Source of the DNA: Sphingomonas sp. PL-96
GTDB lineage: Bacteria > Pseudomonadota > Alphaproteobacteria > Sphingomonadales > Sphingomonadaceae
Reading direction: 5' to 3'
NCBI RefSeq assembly: GCF_020707215.1
Contig: NZ_JAJFET010000005.1
Coordinates: forward strand, 203,988 to 267,987
Length of the DNA: 64,000 bases
Below the pieces are notes generated by a model. It searched no databases. It had not been told where the DNA came from and saw only the letters and a list, made by a program, of their open reading frames with translations. Below, one piece after another: positions 56,637 to 64,000 of the stretch (within the stretch, counting starts at the first letter, position 1; each line of letters opens with the position of its first letter). The position numbers and the translations under genes were made by a program.

Positions 56637-58970
56637 TCAGCCGTCGAACCGCCAGCGAAGGTTGAGGCCGATGTTGCGCGGCTGCGACACGCCCCAGACG
56701 GTGGACGGGGTCAGGTCGCCGTTGTTCTCCGCGCCATTGTAATAGAGCGCGTCAAACAGGTTCTGGACATAGGCGTTGGCCTCCCAGCCCGCGTCCGAGC
56801 GATAGCCCAGCCGCAGGTTCGCCTCGGTATAGCCGCGCCGCCGGACAATGCCGCGCCAGTCGAAGCTCTGCCGCCCGCGCCCCTCGTACACCCACTCGCC
56901 CGACAGATAGGCTTCGCTCGCGCCGATGGGATAGTGGAAGGTCGCGACCCCGCTCGATGCCCAGCTGGGGTTGGGGAGCCCGCCGCAATCGCTGAGCGTG
57001 CAGTCGCGATCGCCGCGCTTCTCGGTGCGCGTGTAGGTGACGTTGCCGTTCACGTCGAACCAGCGCCCCAGCCGCAGCGTCGCCTGCGCTTCCACGCCAT
57101 AGCCGTGCACCCGACCCACGTTGTTGACCTGCTGGGTGCGGGTTTCGGTATCGAAGAACACCGCCTGCAGGTTGCGATACACATAGTGGAAGCCGGTCAG
57201 GTCGAACCGCAGCCGTCCGTTCCACAGCCGGCCCTTGATCCCCGCTTCCTTGCTCCACACCGTCTCCGGCGCGAAATCGTCCGGCGTCGTGCCCTCCGGG
57301 ACCAGCCCGAACTCCTCGATCTCGCCCGGTGCTGAAATGGTGAAAGAGCCAAAGCCCCCCGCCTTGTAGCCGCGCGTGATGCTCGCATAGATGCTCAGGT
57401 CCGGCTGGATCTCGTAGCGCAGGTAAACCCGCGGCGTGGTGCCGTTCCACGACTTGGCCGCCTCCACGAACCCGTCCGTGTAATAGGAGAAGGTCCAGAT
57501 GTTGCCGAGCGTCCCCGCGCTCACCGGGATGTTCACCCCGAACTTCTTGCGGTCCCAGCTGTGGCGAAGCCCGACGCCGACCTGGAGCTTGTCGAGCACG
57601 CGGTAATTGGCGTCGCCATAGGCTGCCAGTCCGGTGTTGACGCTGCGCGCATCGTTGACGTCGATCAGCACGCCGCCCGCGGCCGGCACATAGGCGGTGC
57701 CATAAAGGTCCTGGGTCAGTTCCTCGCAGTCCGCATAGCCATAGCCGGCCACGCAGACGGAGGTCTCGTCCGCCTCGTTGGTGAAGCGCGCGCGCACCGT
57801 CTCGCGATAGCCCGAAAGGCCCGCCGACCAGGTCAGCCGCCCGCCGCCGGGCGAAACCAGCCGGATCTCCTGGCTGGCATAGCTGCCCCGCTGGCGCTGC
57901 GTATAGTTGCCGAGCAGCAGCGGCGTGCCGTCGAAATCCTCGGAATAGAAGAAGCGATGCCGGCGATAGGCACTGATCGAGGTCAGCGTCGCAAAGCCCA
58001 GTTCCAGGTCGGCCTGCACGTTGGCCCCATAGACGGTGCCGTCGTCGCGCGGATCGACCAGGTCGGTATCCACGTCGCCCCGGCCGCCGCCGACCACCAG
58101 TTCACCCCCCAGGGCCACGTCGATCGCATCCAGCACCTCGCGGTCGTCATTGGACGCGCGATAGGGGGTTCCGCCCATGTGGCGGCGCTCGTACTCGCCG
58201 GTGGCGACGACGCGCAAGGGTCCGTCGGCATAGAGCAGCGACAGGCGCGCCGCCTGCTTGTCCTCACCCATCAGCCGGTCGTCGCGGTCAGGCGTGAAGA
58301 CATTGTCGACCCAGCCGTCCGATCGGGTCTGGTAGCCCGCCAGCCGCACCGCCCAGCGCTCGCCCAGCGGCAGGTTCACCGCGGCCTGGGCTTCCACCCG
58401 GTTGCGCTCGCCCAGGCCCAGGTACACATGCCCCCTGATCGCATCGAGGCTCGGCTTGTTGGTGATGACGTTGATCGCGCCTGCGATCGCGTTGCGCCCG
58501 AACAGATACCCCTGCGGCCCGCGCAGCGCCTCGGCCCGCTCGATGTCGAACAGCGAGGTGACGGCACTGCCGGTCCGCCCCTGGTAGACGCCATCCTTGA
58601 AGATGCCCACCGACGGGTCGCCGCCGATGCCATAGTCGTTGGACACGATGCCGCGGATCGCCAGCGAGTCGATGAAGCTGTCGTCCGAGCTTCCCGAGAA
58701 GCCGGGGGTAAAGGTGACCAGATCCTTGATGTCGTCCAGCTTGCGCGTGACGATGTCGCGTTCGCTCAACGCCAAAATTGCGACCGGCGTCGATTCGATC
58801 AGCTCGGTGCGACGTTGCGCCGTCACCACCACCTCCTGCACCTCCTGCACCTGCGCGGGCGCATCTTCGCGCTCCGGCTCGGCGGCGGCGAATGCGGGCG
58901 CGGTGACCAGGAACGGCAGCGGGGCGGCGGCGAGCAGGAACGACCGGCGGCGATTGGGAAGGCGAATCAT
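56637..58970 (-). CDS. TonB-dependent outer membrane receptor
   Basis: 777 residues from the ATG at 58970 (an in-frame ATG at 59021 is possible). Signal peptide about 1-29, ending APAFAAA. The TonB-box-like VQEVVVTAQRR follows, then the plug domain with GFSGSSDDSFIDSLAIRGI and GPQGYLFGRNAIAGAINVIT, then a 22-strand beta-barrel ending in the aromatic-rich C-terminus NLRWRFDG. The ligand is not known; the VVVTAQRR group often imports large sugars or iron complexes. It is divergent from the GGDEF-EAL gene. Confidence 0.92.
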   Translation of the reverse strand: MIRLPNRRRSFLLAAAPLPFLVTAPAFAAAEPEREDAPAQVQEVQEVVVTAQRRTELIESTPVAILALSERDIVTRKLDDIKDLVTFTPGFSGSSDDSFIDSLAIRGIVSNDYGIGGDPSVGIFKDGVYQGRTGSAVTSLFDIERAEALRGPQGYLFGRNAIAGAINVITNKPSLDAIRGHVYLGLGERNRVEAQAAVNLPLGERWAVRLAGYQTRSDGWVDNVFTPDRDDRLMGEDKQAARLSLLYADGPLRVVATGEYERRHMGGTPYRASNDDREVLDAIDVALGGELVVGGGRGDVDTDLVDPRDDGTVYGANVQADLELGFATLTSISAYRRHRFFYSEDFDGTPLLLGNYTQRQRGSYASQEIRLVSPGGGRLTWSAGLSGYRETVRARFTNEADETSVCVAGYGYADCEELTQDLYGTAYVPAAGGVLIDVNDARSVNTGLAAYGDANYRVLDKLQVGVGLRHSWDRKKFGVNIPVSAGTLGNIWTFSYYTDGFVEAAKSWNGTTPRVYLRYEIQPDLSIYASITRGYKAGGFGSFTISAPGEIEEFGLVPEGTTPDDFAPETVWSKEAGIKGRLWNGRLRFDLTGFHYVYRNLQAVFFDTETRTQQVNNVGRVHGYGVEAQATLRLGRWFDVNGNVTYTRTEKRGDRDCTLSDCGGLPNPSWASSGVATFHYPIGASEAYLSGEWVYEGRGRQSFDWRGIVRRRGYTEANLRLGYRSDAGWEANAYVQNLFDALYYNGAENNGDLTPSTVWGVSQPRNIGLNLRWRFDG

Positions 58971-59114
58971 CGCGCGTGCATCGGGCAAAATGCTGATGCG
59001 TTGATTAATCGCCTGCGCCACTTTGGCAGCAGGTGTGCGAAAAGATCCTCACTGTGCTTTTGCGGCACCGCTTGGACAACGGCTCCTTAATCGTCTGCCG
59101 TTACCCGCCTTGGG

Positions 59115-61346
59115 ATGATGCCGGCACCTTCTCCAGCGGCGCACACGAGCCGCGGGCGTTTCATCGCCCAGATCGTTGTGCCGGCGCTTGCCGTAGTGGC
59201 TGCGACAGCACTGCTCATCGCTGCGCTGGCGTTTCTGTCCGCACGCCAGTCCGACAGCCTCGCCTTTCAGCGCGAACACCGGGTGATGGAGACGGTGCTG
59301 GCGCAAAGCATCGCCCGGATCGCGCACGATCAGGAGGGGGTGACGGTCTGGGACGATGCGGTGCGCCAGGTTCGAGCACCCGATCGCAGCGTCGCTTGGC
59401 TCGACAACAATCTCGGCCTGTGGATGCGCACCTATTTCGGCCATGACGAGGCCTATGTGCTCGATCCGGGTGGCCGGGCCCTCTACGCGATGCGCGACGG
59501 GGCCCATGTGGCGCCGGATGCCTATGGAAAGAGCGTGGCGCCCATTGCTGCACCGCTGGTCGCCTCGCTGCAGGCGATGCTGCGCCGGCGCGCGCCGGGC
59601 AACCTCGACGCGCCCACCCTGTCGCCCGGCACGATCGACCTCGGCACCGTCAACGGCCACCCGGCCATTGTGAGCGTGAAGCCGATCACGTCCGACACCG
59701 GCCGCATCGTCCAGGTGCCGGGCAGCGAATACCTCCATGTCGCCGTCCGCTATCTCGACACCGGCTTCGTGCGCGATCTGGCAGAGCGATATCGGCTGGA
59801 ACAGGCCGGCTTCTCGCACGCGCCGCCGCCCGGCGATCGTCAGGGAGTGCCGCTGCTATCCTCGAGCAACCGTCTGCTCGGCTATGTCACCTGGCTGCCC
59901 TTCCGCCCCGGGTCGCTGATGGTGCGGCGCGTCGCCCCCATCATGGTGGCGGCACTTCTTCTCATCTTCGCGATCGTCGCCGTCCTCCTGGGCAACATTC
60001 GGCGCAGCACCCTGCGGCTGGAAGCAAGCGAGGCGCAGGCGCAGCATCTCGCGTTCCACGATCCGCTCACCGGCCTCGCCAACCGCGCCCTGTTCGACGA
60101 TCGCCTCGCCTTTCATCTGGCCCAGGCGCGCGCCGCCCCGACCTCGCTGGCGCTGCTGTACCTGGACCTGGACGGGTTCAAGCAGGTCAACGACACGCTC
60201 GGCCATCCCGCCGGCGACGAACTCATCAAGGCAGTGGCGGCCCGGCTCAGCGCCAGCGTGCGCGCCGATGATCTGGTCGCCCGCATCGGTGGTGACGAAT
60301 TCGCGATCCTGCAGCTCGGCATCGACTCGCCCGCCGCGGCCGAAATCCTGTGCATGCGGATCATCGAGGAAGTCAGCCGCCCCTTCGATATCGCCGGTAC
60401 CCACGCCTATGTTGGTGTCAGCATGGGCATCGCACTGGGCCCGCAGGATGCCGCTGAGCGCTTCGAACTCGCCCGCAAGGCCGACATCGCGCTCTACCAG
60501 GCAAAGGCCGCCGGGCGCGGCCGCTATCTCTTCTTCGCGGACGAGATGGACGCCAGCCTGAAGCTGCGCAAGCAGATCGAGACGGACCTGCGCGGCGCGC
60601 TCGATAGCTGCGACCAGTTCGAAGTGTTCTACCAGCCGCTCTATTCCGCGCGGAGCGGCACCATGACGGGCGCGGAGGCGCTGGTCCGCTGGCACCACCC
60701 TGAGCACGGCACGCTTTCGCCGTCCCTCTTCATTCCGATTGCGGAAGAGACCGGAATGGTAGAGCAACTGGGCGCCTGGGTGCTCGACCACGCCTGCCGC
60801 GCTGTGGTGCGCTGGCCGATCGGCACCATCGCCGTGAACGTCTCGCCGGTTCAGCTGCGCAACCGCGGCTTTGCCGAGGAGGTGCTGGCCACGCTCAAGC
60901 GCACCGGCCTCCCGCCGGAACGGCTCGAGCTGGAGATCACCGAGACCAACTTCATCGAGAATGCGGCGAGCTGCCAGCCCAATCTCGTCCGGTTGCGCGC
61001 ATCCGGCGTCCGCATCGCGCTCGACGATTTCGGCACCGGCTATTCATCCTTCACCCACCTGCGCAACTTCGACGTCGACCGCATCAAGATCGATCGTTCG
61101 TTCGTGAGCGGCATCACCAATGGCACGACCGGGAGCCCGATCATCCAGGCGATCATCGATCTCGCCAAGGCAAGCGGGCTGAAGGTCACGGCGGAGGGCG
61201 TCGAAACGCCCGAGCAGCGCGTCTTTTTGTCCAGGATCGGCTGCAATTCGCTTCAGGGCTTCCTGCTCAGCCACCCCCTGCCCGCAGGCGCGATGGACGC
61301 CAGCTTCGGCCTCGCCCCGGTGCGCCCCCCGCAGCCCACCGCCTGA
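59115..61346 (+). CDS. CHASE4-GGDEF-EAL cyclic-di-GMP protein
   Basis: 743 residues. Two membrane segments (about 17-42 and 270-295) flank a periplasmic CHASE4-like sensor (VTVWDDAVRQVRAPDRSVAW, FGHDEAYVLDPGGRALYAMR). The GGDEF motif is intact at 392-396 (RIGGDEFAI), and EAL at 521-523 (AEALVRWHHPE). Further EAL active-site elements are DDFGTGYSS, KIDRSFVSG and TAEGVET. Both cyclase and phosphodiesterase sites look complete. It probably adjusts c-di-GMP in response to a periplasmic signal. No partner gene is adjacent. Confidence 0.93.
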   Translation: MMPAPSPAAHTSRGRFIAQIVVPALAVVAATALLIAALAFLSARQSDSLAFQREHRVMETVLAQSIARIAHDQEGVTVWDDAVRQVRAPDRSVAWLDNNLGLWMRTYFGHDEAYVLDPGGRALYAMRDGAHVAPDAYGKSVAPIAAPLVASLQAMLRRRAPGNLDAPTLSPGTIDLGTVNGHPAIVSVKPITSDTGRIVQVPGSEYLHVAVRYLDTGFVRDLAERYRLEQAGFSHAPPPGDRQGVPLLSSSNRLLGYVTWLPFRPGSLMVRRVAPIMVAALLLIFAIVAVLLGNIRRSTLRLEASEAQAQHLAFHDPLTGLANRALFDDRLAFHLAQARAAPTSLALLYLDLDGFKQVNDTLGHPAGDELIKAVAARLSASVRADDLVARIGGDEFAILQLGIDSPAAAEILCMRIIEEVSRPFDIAGTHAYVGVSMGIALGPQDAAERFELARKADIALYQAKAAGRGRYLFFADEMDASLKLRKQIETDLRGALDSCDQFEVFYQPLYSARSGTMTGAEALVRWHHPEHGTLSPSLFIPIAEETGMVEQLGAWVLDHACRAVVRWPIGTIAVNVSPVQLRNRGFAEEVLATLKRTGLPPERLELEITETNFIENAASCQPNLVRLRASGVRIALDDFGTGYSSFTHLRNFDVDRIKIDRSFVSGITNGTTGSPIIQAIIDLAKASGLKVTAEGVETPEQRVFLSRIGCNSLQGFLLSHPLPAGAMDASFGLAPVRPPQPTA

Positions 61347-61352
61347 CAGGCG

Positions 61353-61412
61353 TCAGGGCAGGTCGATCGGCAGGATGTCGGCGTCGCTATCCGCGTCGAA
61401 CGACAGCATCAT
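61353..61412 (-). CDS. Candidate 19-residue peptide gene
   Basis: MMLSFDADSDADILPIDLP, from an ATG at 61412 preceded closely by GGGAGGCGGAG, a strong ribosome-binding site. It is acidic and has no membrane segment. It lies downstream of the alpha/beta hydrolase and its hairpin on the same strand. Support rests on the ribosome-binding site alone. Confidence 0.28.
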   Translation of the reverse strand: MMLSFDADSDADILPIDLP

Positions 61413-61438
61413 CTCCGCCTCCCTCGCAGCACCGCTTG

Positions 61439-61471
61439 GCGGGGAACGGACACCGCAATGCCGTTCCCCGC
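61439..61471 (-). terminator. Hairpin after the alpha/beta hydrolase gene
   Basis: GCGGGGAACGG and CCGTTCCCCGC form a perfect 11-bp stem with an 11-nt loop, starting 7 bp after the hydrolase stop on the minus strand. No T-run is visible. It could be a terminator or an attenuating hairpin before the candidate 19-residue peptide. Confidence 0.5.
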
Positions 61472-61477
61472 GCGGGA

Positions 61478-62314
61478 TCAGTTGCGGATGAAGGCGAGCA
61501 GATCCGCGTTCAGCACGTCGGCGTTGACCGTCAGCATCCCGTGCGGGAAGCCCGGGTAGATCTTGAGCGTCGCGTCGGGCAGCAGTTCGGCGGAGAGCAG
61601 GCCCGCGTTCCGGTACGGCACGATCTGGTCGTCGTCGCCGTGCAGCACCAGCGTCGGCACCGTGATCGCCGTCAGGTCGTCGGTCTGGTCCGTCTCGGAG
61701 AACGCCTTGATGCCCTGATGATGCGCAAGCGCGCTGCCCATCATGCCCTGGCGCCACCAGTTGTCGATCACCGTCGGCTTCACCTCGGCCCCCTCGCGGT
61801 TGAAGCCGTAGAACGGGCCGGCGGCGACGTCGCGAAAGAACTGCGCCCGGTCGGCGGCAAGCGCGGCACGGAAGCCGTCGAACACCTCGATCGGCAAGCC
61901 GCCGGGATAGCGGTCGGTCTTCACCATGATCGGCGGCACCGCGCTCACCAGAGCCGCCTTGGCGACGCGCCCCTGCGGAATGCCATGGCGCGCGACATAG
62001 GCTGCGACTTCGCCGCCGCCGGTCGAATGGCCGATGTGGATGGCATTGCGCAGGTCGAGATGCTCGGCGACCGCGGAGGCATCGGCGGCATAGGTCGCCA
62101 TGTCATGGCCGAAGTCGACCTGGGCGGAGCGGCCATGCCCGCGCCGGTCATGCGCCACCACACGAAAACCCTGCTCCAGGAAGAACAGCATCTGGGCGTC
62201 CCAGTCGTCCGACGACAGTGGCCAGCCGTGATGGAACATGATCGGCTGGGCATCCTTCGAACCCCAGTCCTTGAAGAAGATCTCAGTGCCGTCCTGGGTG
62301 GTGATCGTGCTCAT
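61478..62314 (-). CDS. Alpha/beta hydrolase, non-heme chloroperoxidase/arylesterase type
   Basis: 278 residues from the ATG at 62314, preceded by AAAGGGAGC. HHGWPLSSDDWDAQMLFFL gives the oxyanion region. The nucleophile Ser is in IGHSTGGGEVA, the acid in VLHGDDDQIVPY, and the His in YPGFPHGM. These match the small bacterial perhydrolases/chloroperoxidases, which often act simply as esterases. The substrate is unknown. It stands alone, with a hairpin after the stop. Confidence 0.9.
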   Translation of the reverse strand: MSTITTQDGTEIFFKDWGSKDAQPIMFHHGWPLSSDDWDAQMLFFLEQGFRVVAHDRRGHGRSAQVDFGHDMATYAADASAVAEHLDLRNAIHIGHSTGGGEVAAYVARHGIPQGRVAKAALVSAVPPIMVKTDRYPGGLPIEVFDGFRAALAADRAQFFRDVAAGPFYGFNREGAEVKPTVIDNWWRQGMMGSALAHHQGIKAFSETDQTDDLTAITVPTLVLHGDDDQIVPYRNAGLLSAELLPDATLKIYPGFPHGMLTVNADVLNADLLAFIRN

Positions 62315-62488
62315 GGCGCTCCCTTTCATCCCCTGGGTTGGTAGCGGCCCTTCCTGCAAAGGGACCGCCGTGCAGCGGATGAGCAAAAGCTAGGCGCAGC
62401 GGATCAACCGGAATATCCGGATAAATTCTGCTGCTGCGTTCGAGAATGTTGAAAGGTCCTGCGGTGGCTCGGCAAGTCCCGCGCCGGC

Positions 62489-63592
62489 TCAGAGCGTCAG
62501 ATACGCCACCCCAGGCACCCGGACGTTGGGCGTGGCCGCGGCACCCAGCCGTCCGTCGCTGCCGATGCGCAGGCAGGCGACGTCGCCGGAGCGCTGGTTG
62601 GCCACCAGCATCTCGCCCCGCCCCTCCAGCAGCAGGAACATCCGCGGCCAGTTCCCCCCGCAGTCGACGTGCTGGAGGCGTGCGAGCCCCCCGTCCCCGG
62701 CGATCGCGAACACGGCAATGCTGTTGTGCCCGCGGTTGGAGACATAGAGCCGGTTGCCCGCACGGTTGATGGCGATGTGCGCCGCTGCCGAGGCGCCTTG
62801 GAACCCCTTGGGCAAGGTCGACACGATGCCGCGCGCCTGAAACGTCCCGTCGGCCTGCGTCCGGAGGATCGTCACCGTGTTGGCGAGTTCCGCGACCAGA
62901 AAGGCGATCGGCAGTCGCGGGTGCCGCGCGAGGTGGCGCGGTCCCGAGCCCGCTTGTGCGCGATAGGCGATGGTCGTTTCCGCGACCTCGCCCGAACCCG
63001 GAGCAAGGCGATGGGCAAAGATCGCATCCGCGCCCAGATCGACCGAGTGCAGCACCGAGTCCCGGGCCGCAAACCCGACCCAATGCGCGTGCGCGCCCGC
63101 CTGCCGTGCCCGGTCCGGCCCGCTGCCCTGGTGAACGACGCGCTGTGCCTCGCCCAGCGGCAGCCCGGTCTTGGCGTCGAGCTGCCACAGCGCGATGCTG
63201 CCGCTCGAATAATTCGCCACCGCCAGCCTGCGCCCGTCCGCGCTGAGCGCCACATGGCAGGGATCGGCACCCAGCGTCGGCCGGGTTTCCACCTGCTTCA
63301 GATCGCGGGAATAGATGCCGAGCGCCCCTTGGGCCTGCTCGTCGACCAGATACCGCAGGCCTGTGGCGTCGCTGCGCACGCCGAAGGAGGCGTTGCGGAT
63401 GGACGCCGGCGCGCGTGCTGCCGTCCAGCCACGCGTCGACGCCTCCAGGCGGACCAACCCGGTCCCGCCCTCCTGCGCATAGGTCCCTGCCAGGATCGGC
63501 CGGGCAGCCTGCGCCAGCAGTCGGGAGGGCAGGATGCCGGTGCTGACCGCCGCGCCCATGAGCGCACGTCGTGAGAGGGGAAAGAGAGCCAT
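62489..63592 (-). CDS. Lactonase-family beta-propeller, Tat-exported
   Basis: 367 residues. The N-terminus FPLSRRALMGAAVSTGILPS is a twin-arginine signal, with cleavage near LLAQA. The body is the seven-bladed propeller of the 6-phosphogluconolactonase (YbhE-like) family: ADPCHVALSADGRRLAVANY, GSGPRHLARHPRLPIAFLVA and GNRLYVSNRGHNSIAVFAIA. In the cytoplasmic form the enzyme hydrolyses 6-phosphogluconolactone. Export suggests a different lactone or sugar substrate here. Confidence 0.88.
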   Translation of the reverse strand: MALFPLSRRALMGAAVSTGILPSRLLAQAARPILAGTYAQEGGTGLVRLEASTRGWTAARAPASIRNASFGVRSDATGLRYLVDEQAQGALGIYSRDLKQVETRPTLGADPCHVALSADGRRLAVANYSSGSIALWQLDAKTGLPLGEAQRVVHQGSGPDRARQAGAHAHWVGFAARDSVLHSVDLGADAIFAHRLAPGSGEVAETTIAYRAQAGSGPRHLARHPRLPIAFLVAELANTVTILRTQADGTFQARGIVSTLPKGFQGASAAAHIAINRAGNRLYVSNRGHNSIAVFAIAGDGGLARLQHVDCGGNWPRMFLLLEGRGEMLVANQRSGDVACLRIGSDGRLGAAATPNVRVPGVAYLTL

Positions 63593-63923
63593 GCCCGTTT
63601 GAACCTTTATTCGGCGCTCACGTCAACGACGCGACTTTTGGTGTTCGGCACCCGAGAGGCTGTCCGTACGTCCTGAGCAGCATCCAGGCACCGGCCGTCG
63701 GTCGCGACCTGAGGTCTATCCGCAAGCTTGGCGGCGCAAGCGCGCCAACGCCTCCCGCCACCTGAGCGGCGTGCCAAAGTGCGCGCACTCGTCGCAGAAA
63801 CTCACGCGGATCCTTGCCCGAGCGTCGCCGCAAACGAGACCGGGCAGCTCCCGTTGCGACCCCTGCGCGCGCGGGGGCACAGCCGCCGTAGCGCCGTCTG
63901 CGCCCTGCTGCTGACGGCTCAAA
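63593..63923. other. No recognisable gene; intergenic stretch before a tRNA
   Basis: About 330 bp between the lactonase gene and the tRNA terminator. A 70-codon minus-strand frame (63928-63716) contains a cysteine pair (FCDECAHFGTP), but it has no supported start or family similarity I recognise. I see no repeat, promoter or RNA signature that I can support. Confidence 0.5.
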
Positions 63924-63960
63924 CGCAAACAGCCCCGTCTCTGGTGAGACGGGGCTGTTT
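63924..63960 (-). terminator. Rho-independent terminator of the tRNA
   Basis: AAACAGCCCCGTCTC and GAGACGGGGCTGTTT form a perfect 15-bp stem with a 4-nt loop. On the minus strand it is followed by GCGTTTG and begins just past the tRNA 3' end. Confidence 0.85.
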
Positions 63961-63966
63961 TGTGTG

Positions 63967-64000
63967 TGGTTGCGGGGACAGGATTTGAACCTGTGACCTT
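63967..64000 (-). tRNA. tRNA, 3' part, probably initiator tRNA-fMet (cut by the window edge)
   Basis: On the minus strand the 3' half is seen: T-stem and loop ACAGG-TTCAAAT-CCTGT, acceptor strand CCCCGCA, discriminator A and encoded CCA. An acceptor 3' strand ending in A72 with a G+C-rich helix suits the C1-A72 mismatch of bacterial initiator tRNA. The anticodon and 5' end lie outside the window, so the identity is not proven. Confidence 0.75.

Noticed and set aside
63716..63928. 70-codon minus-strand frame with FCDECAHFGTP
   Set aside because: It overlaps the tRNA terminator hairpin at its start and has no supported start codon context. One cysteine pair is not enough.

Overview
The window is a gene-dense, GC-rich stretch of an alphaproteobacterial chromosome, most likely from a Sphingomonas-type organism (Sphingomonadales). 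This rests on protein character (groESL behind a CIRCE operator, HflKC-DegP, a TonB-dependent receptor, DUF1003, DUF3606 and DUF2231 proteins, general-stress SDRs), on the very high GC, and on dispersed palindromic repeats between genes. It is core chromosome: I see no prophage, transposase, CRISPR array or complete rRNA/tRNA gene. A tRNA, probably initiator fMet, is cut by the right edge.

Layout. 1-5.7 kb: the tail of a his operon (hisF), a DUF815 ATPase, a DUF1275 membrane protein, a TRIC-type channel, and sppA with an overlapping GNAT gene. 5.8-10.1 kb: groES-groEL with promoter, CIRCE and terminator, then a Tat-exported M3 peptidase. 10.2-11.5 kb: an island that looks less GC-rich, with two small orphan genes and a DUF1003 gene broken by an in-frame TAA. 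11.6-19.7 kb: AsmA-like protein, rpmI-rplT, a LysE exporter, pheS-pheT and an aldose epimerase. 19.8-26.9 kb: a secreted GH43-like protein, a lipoprotein, the branched-chain keto acid dehydrogenase operon (E1 alpha, E1 beta, E2) and a cyclopropane fatty acid synthase. 26.9-33 kb: a double palindromic repeat, a MATE transporter, argG, a large membrane protein and a FemAB-like acyltransferase.

33-47.7 kb: the minus-strand run sseA-metC-mscS-(FemAB), queF, a glycosyltransferase/GH130 pair, degP-hflC-hflK facing mrp, a CoA-binding protein, and dapD with a HAD phosphatase. 47.8-56.5 kb: a transglutaminase-like protease, a hybrid histidine kinase facing a DUF3606 gene, and a cluster of three SDR genes, one predicted to be a lipoprotein, with a good EcfG-type (general stress sigma factor) promoter before the third. 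56.6-64 kb: a TonB-dependent receptor facing a GGDEF-EAL protein, an alpha/beta hydrolase, a Tat-exported lactonase-like propeller and the partial tRNA.

The most unusual observations are: an intergenic palindromic repeat that lies inside the E2 coding sequence and is translated as part of its linker; the two-gene glycosyltransferase/GH130 module with a palindrome upstream; the SDR stress cluster with a lipoprotein dehydrogenase; the DUF1003 gene with one internal stop; and two very small candidate genes. All functional calls come from reading sequence motifs without database searches.
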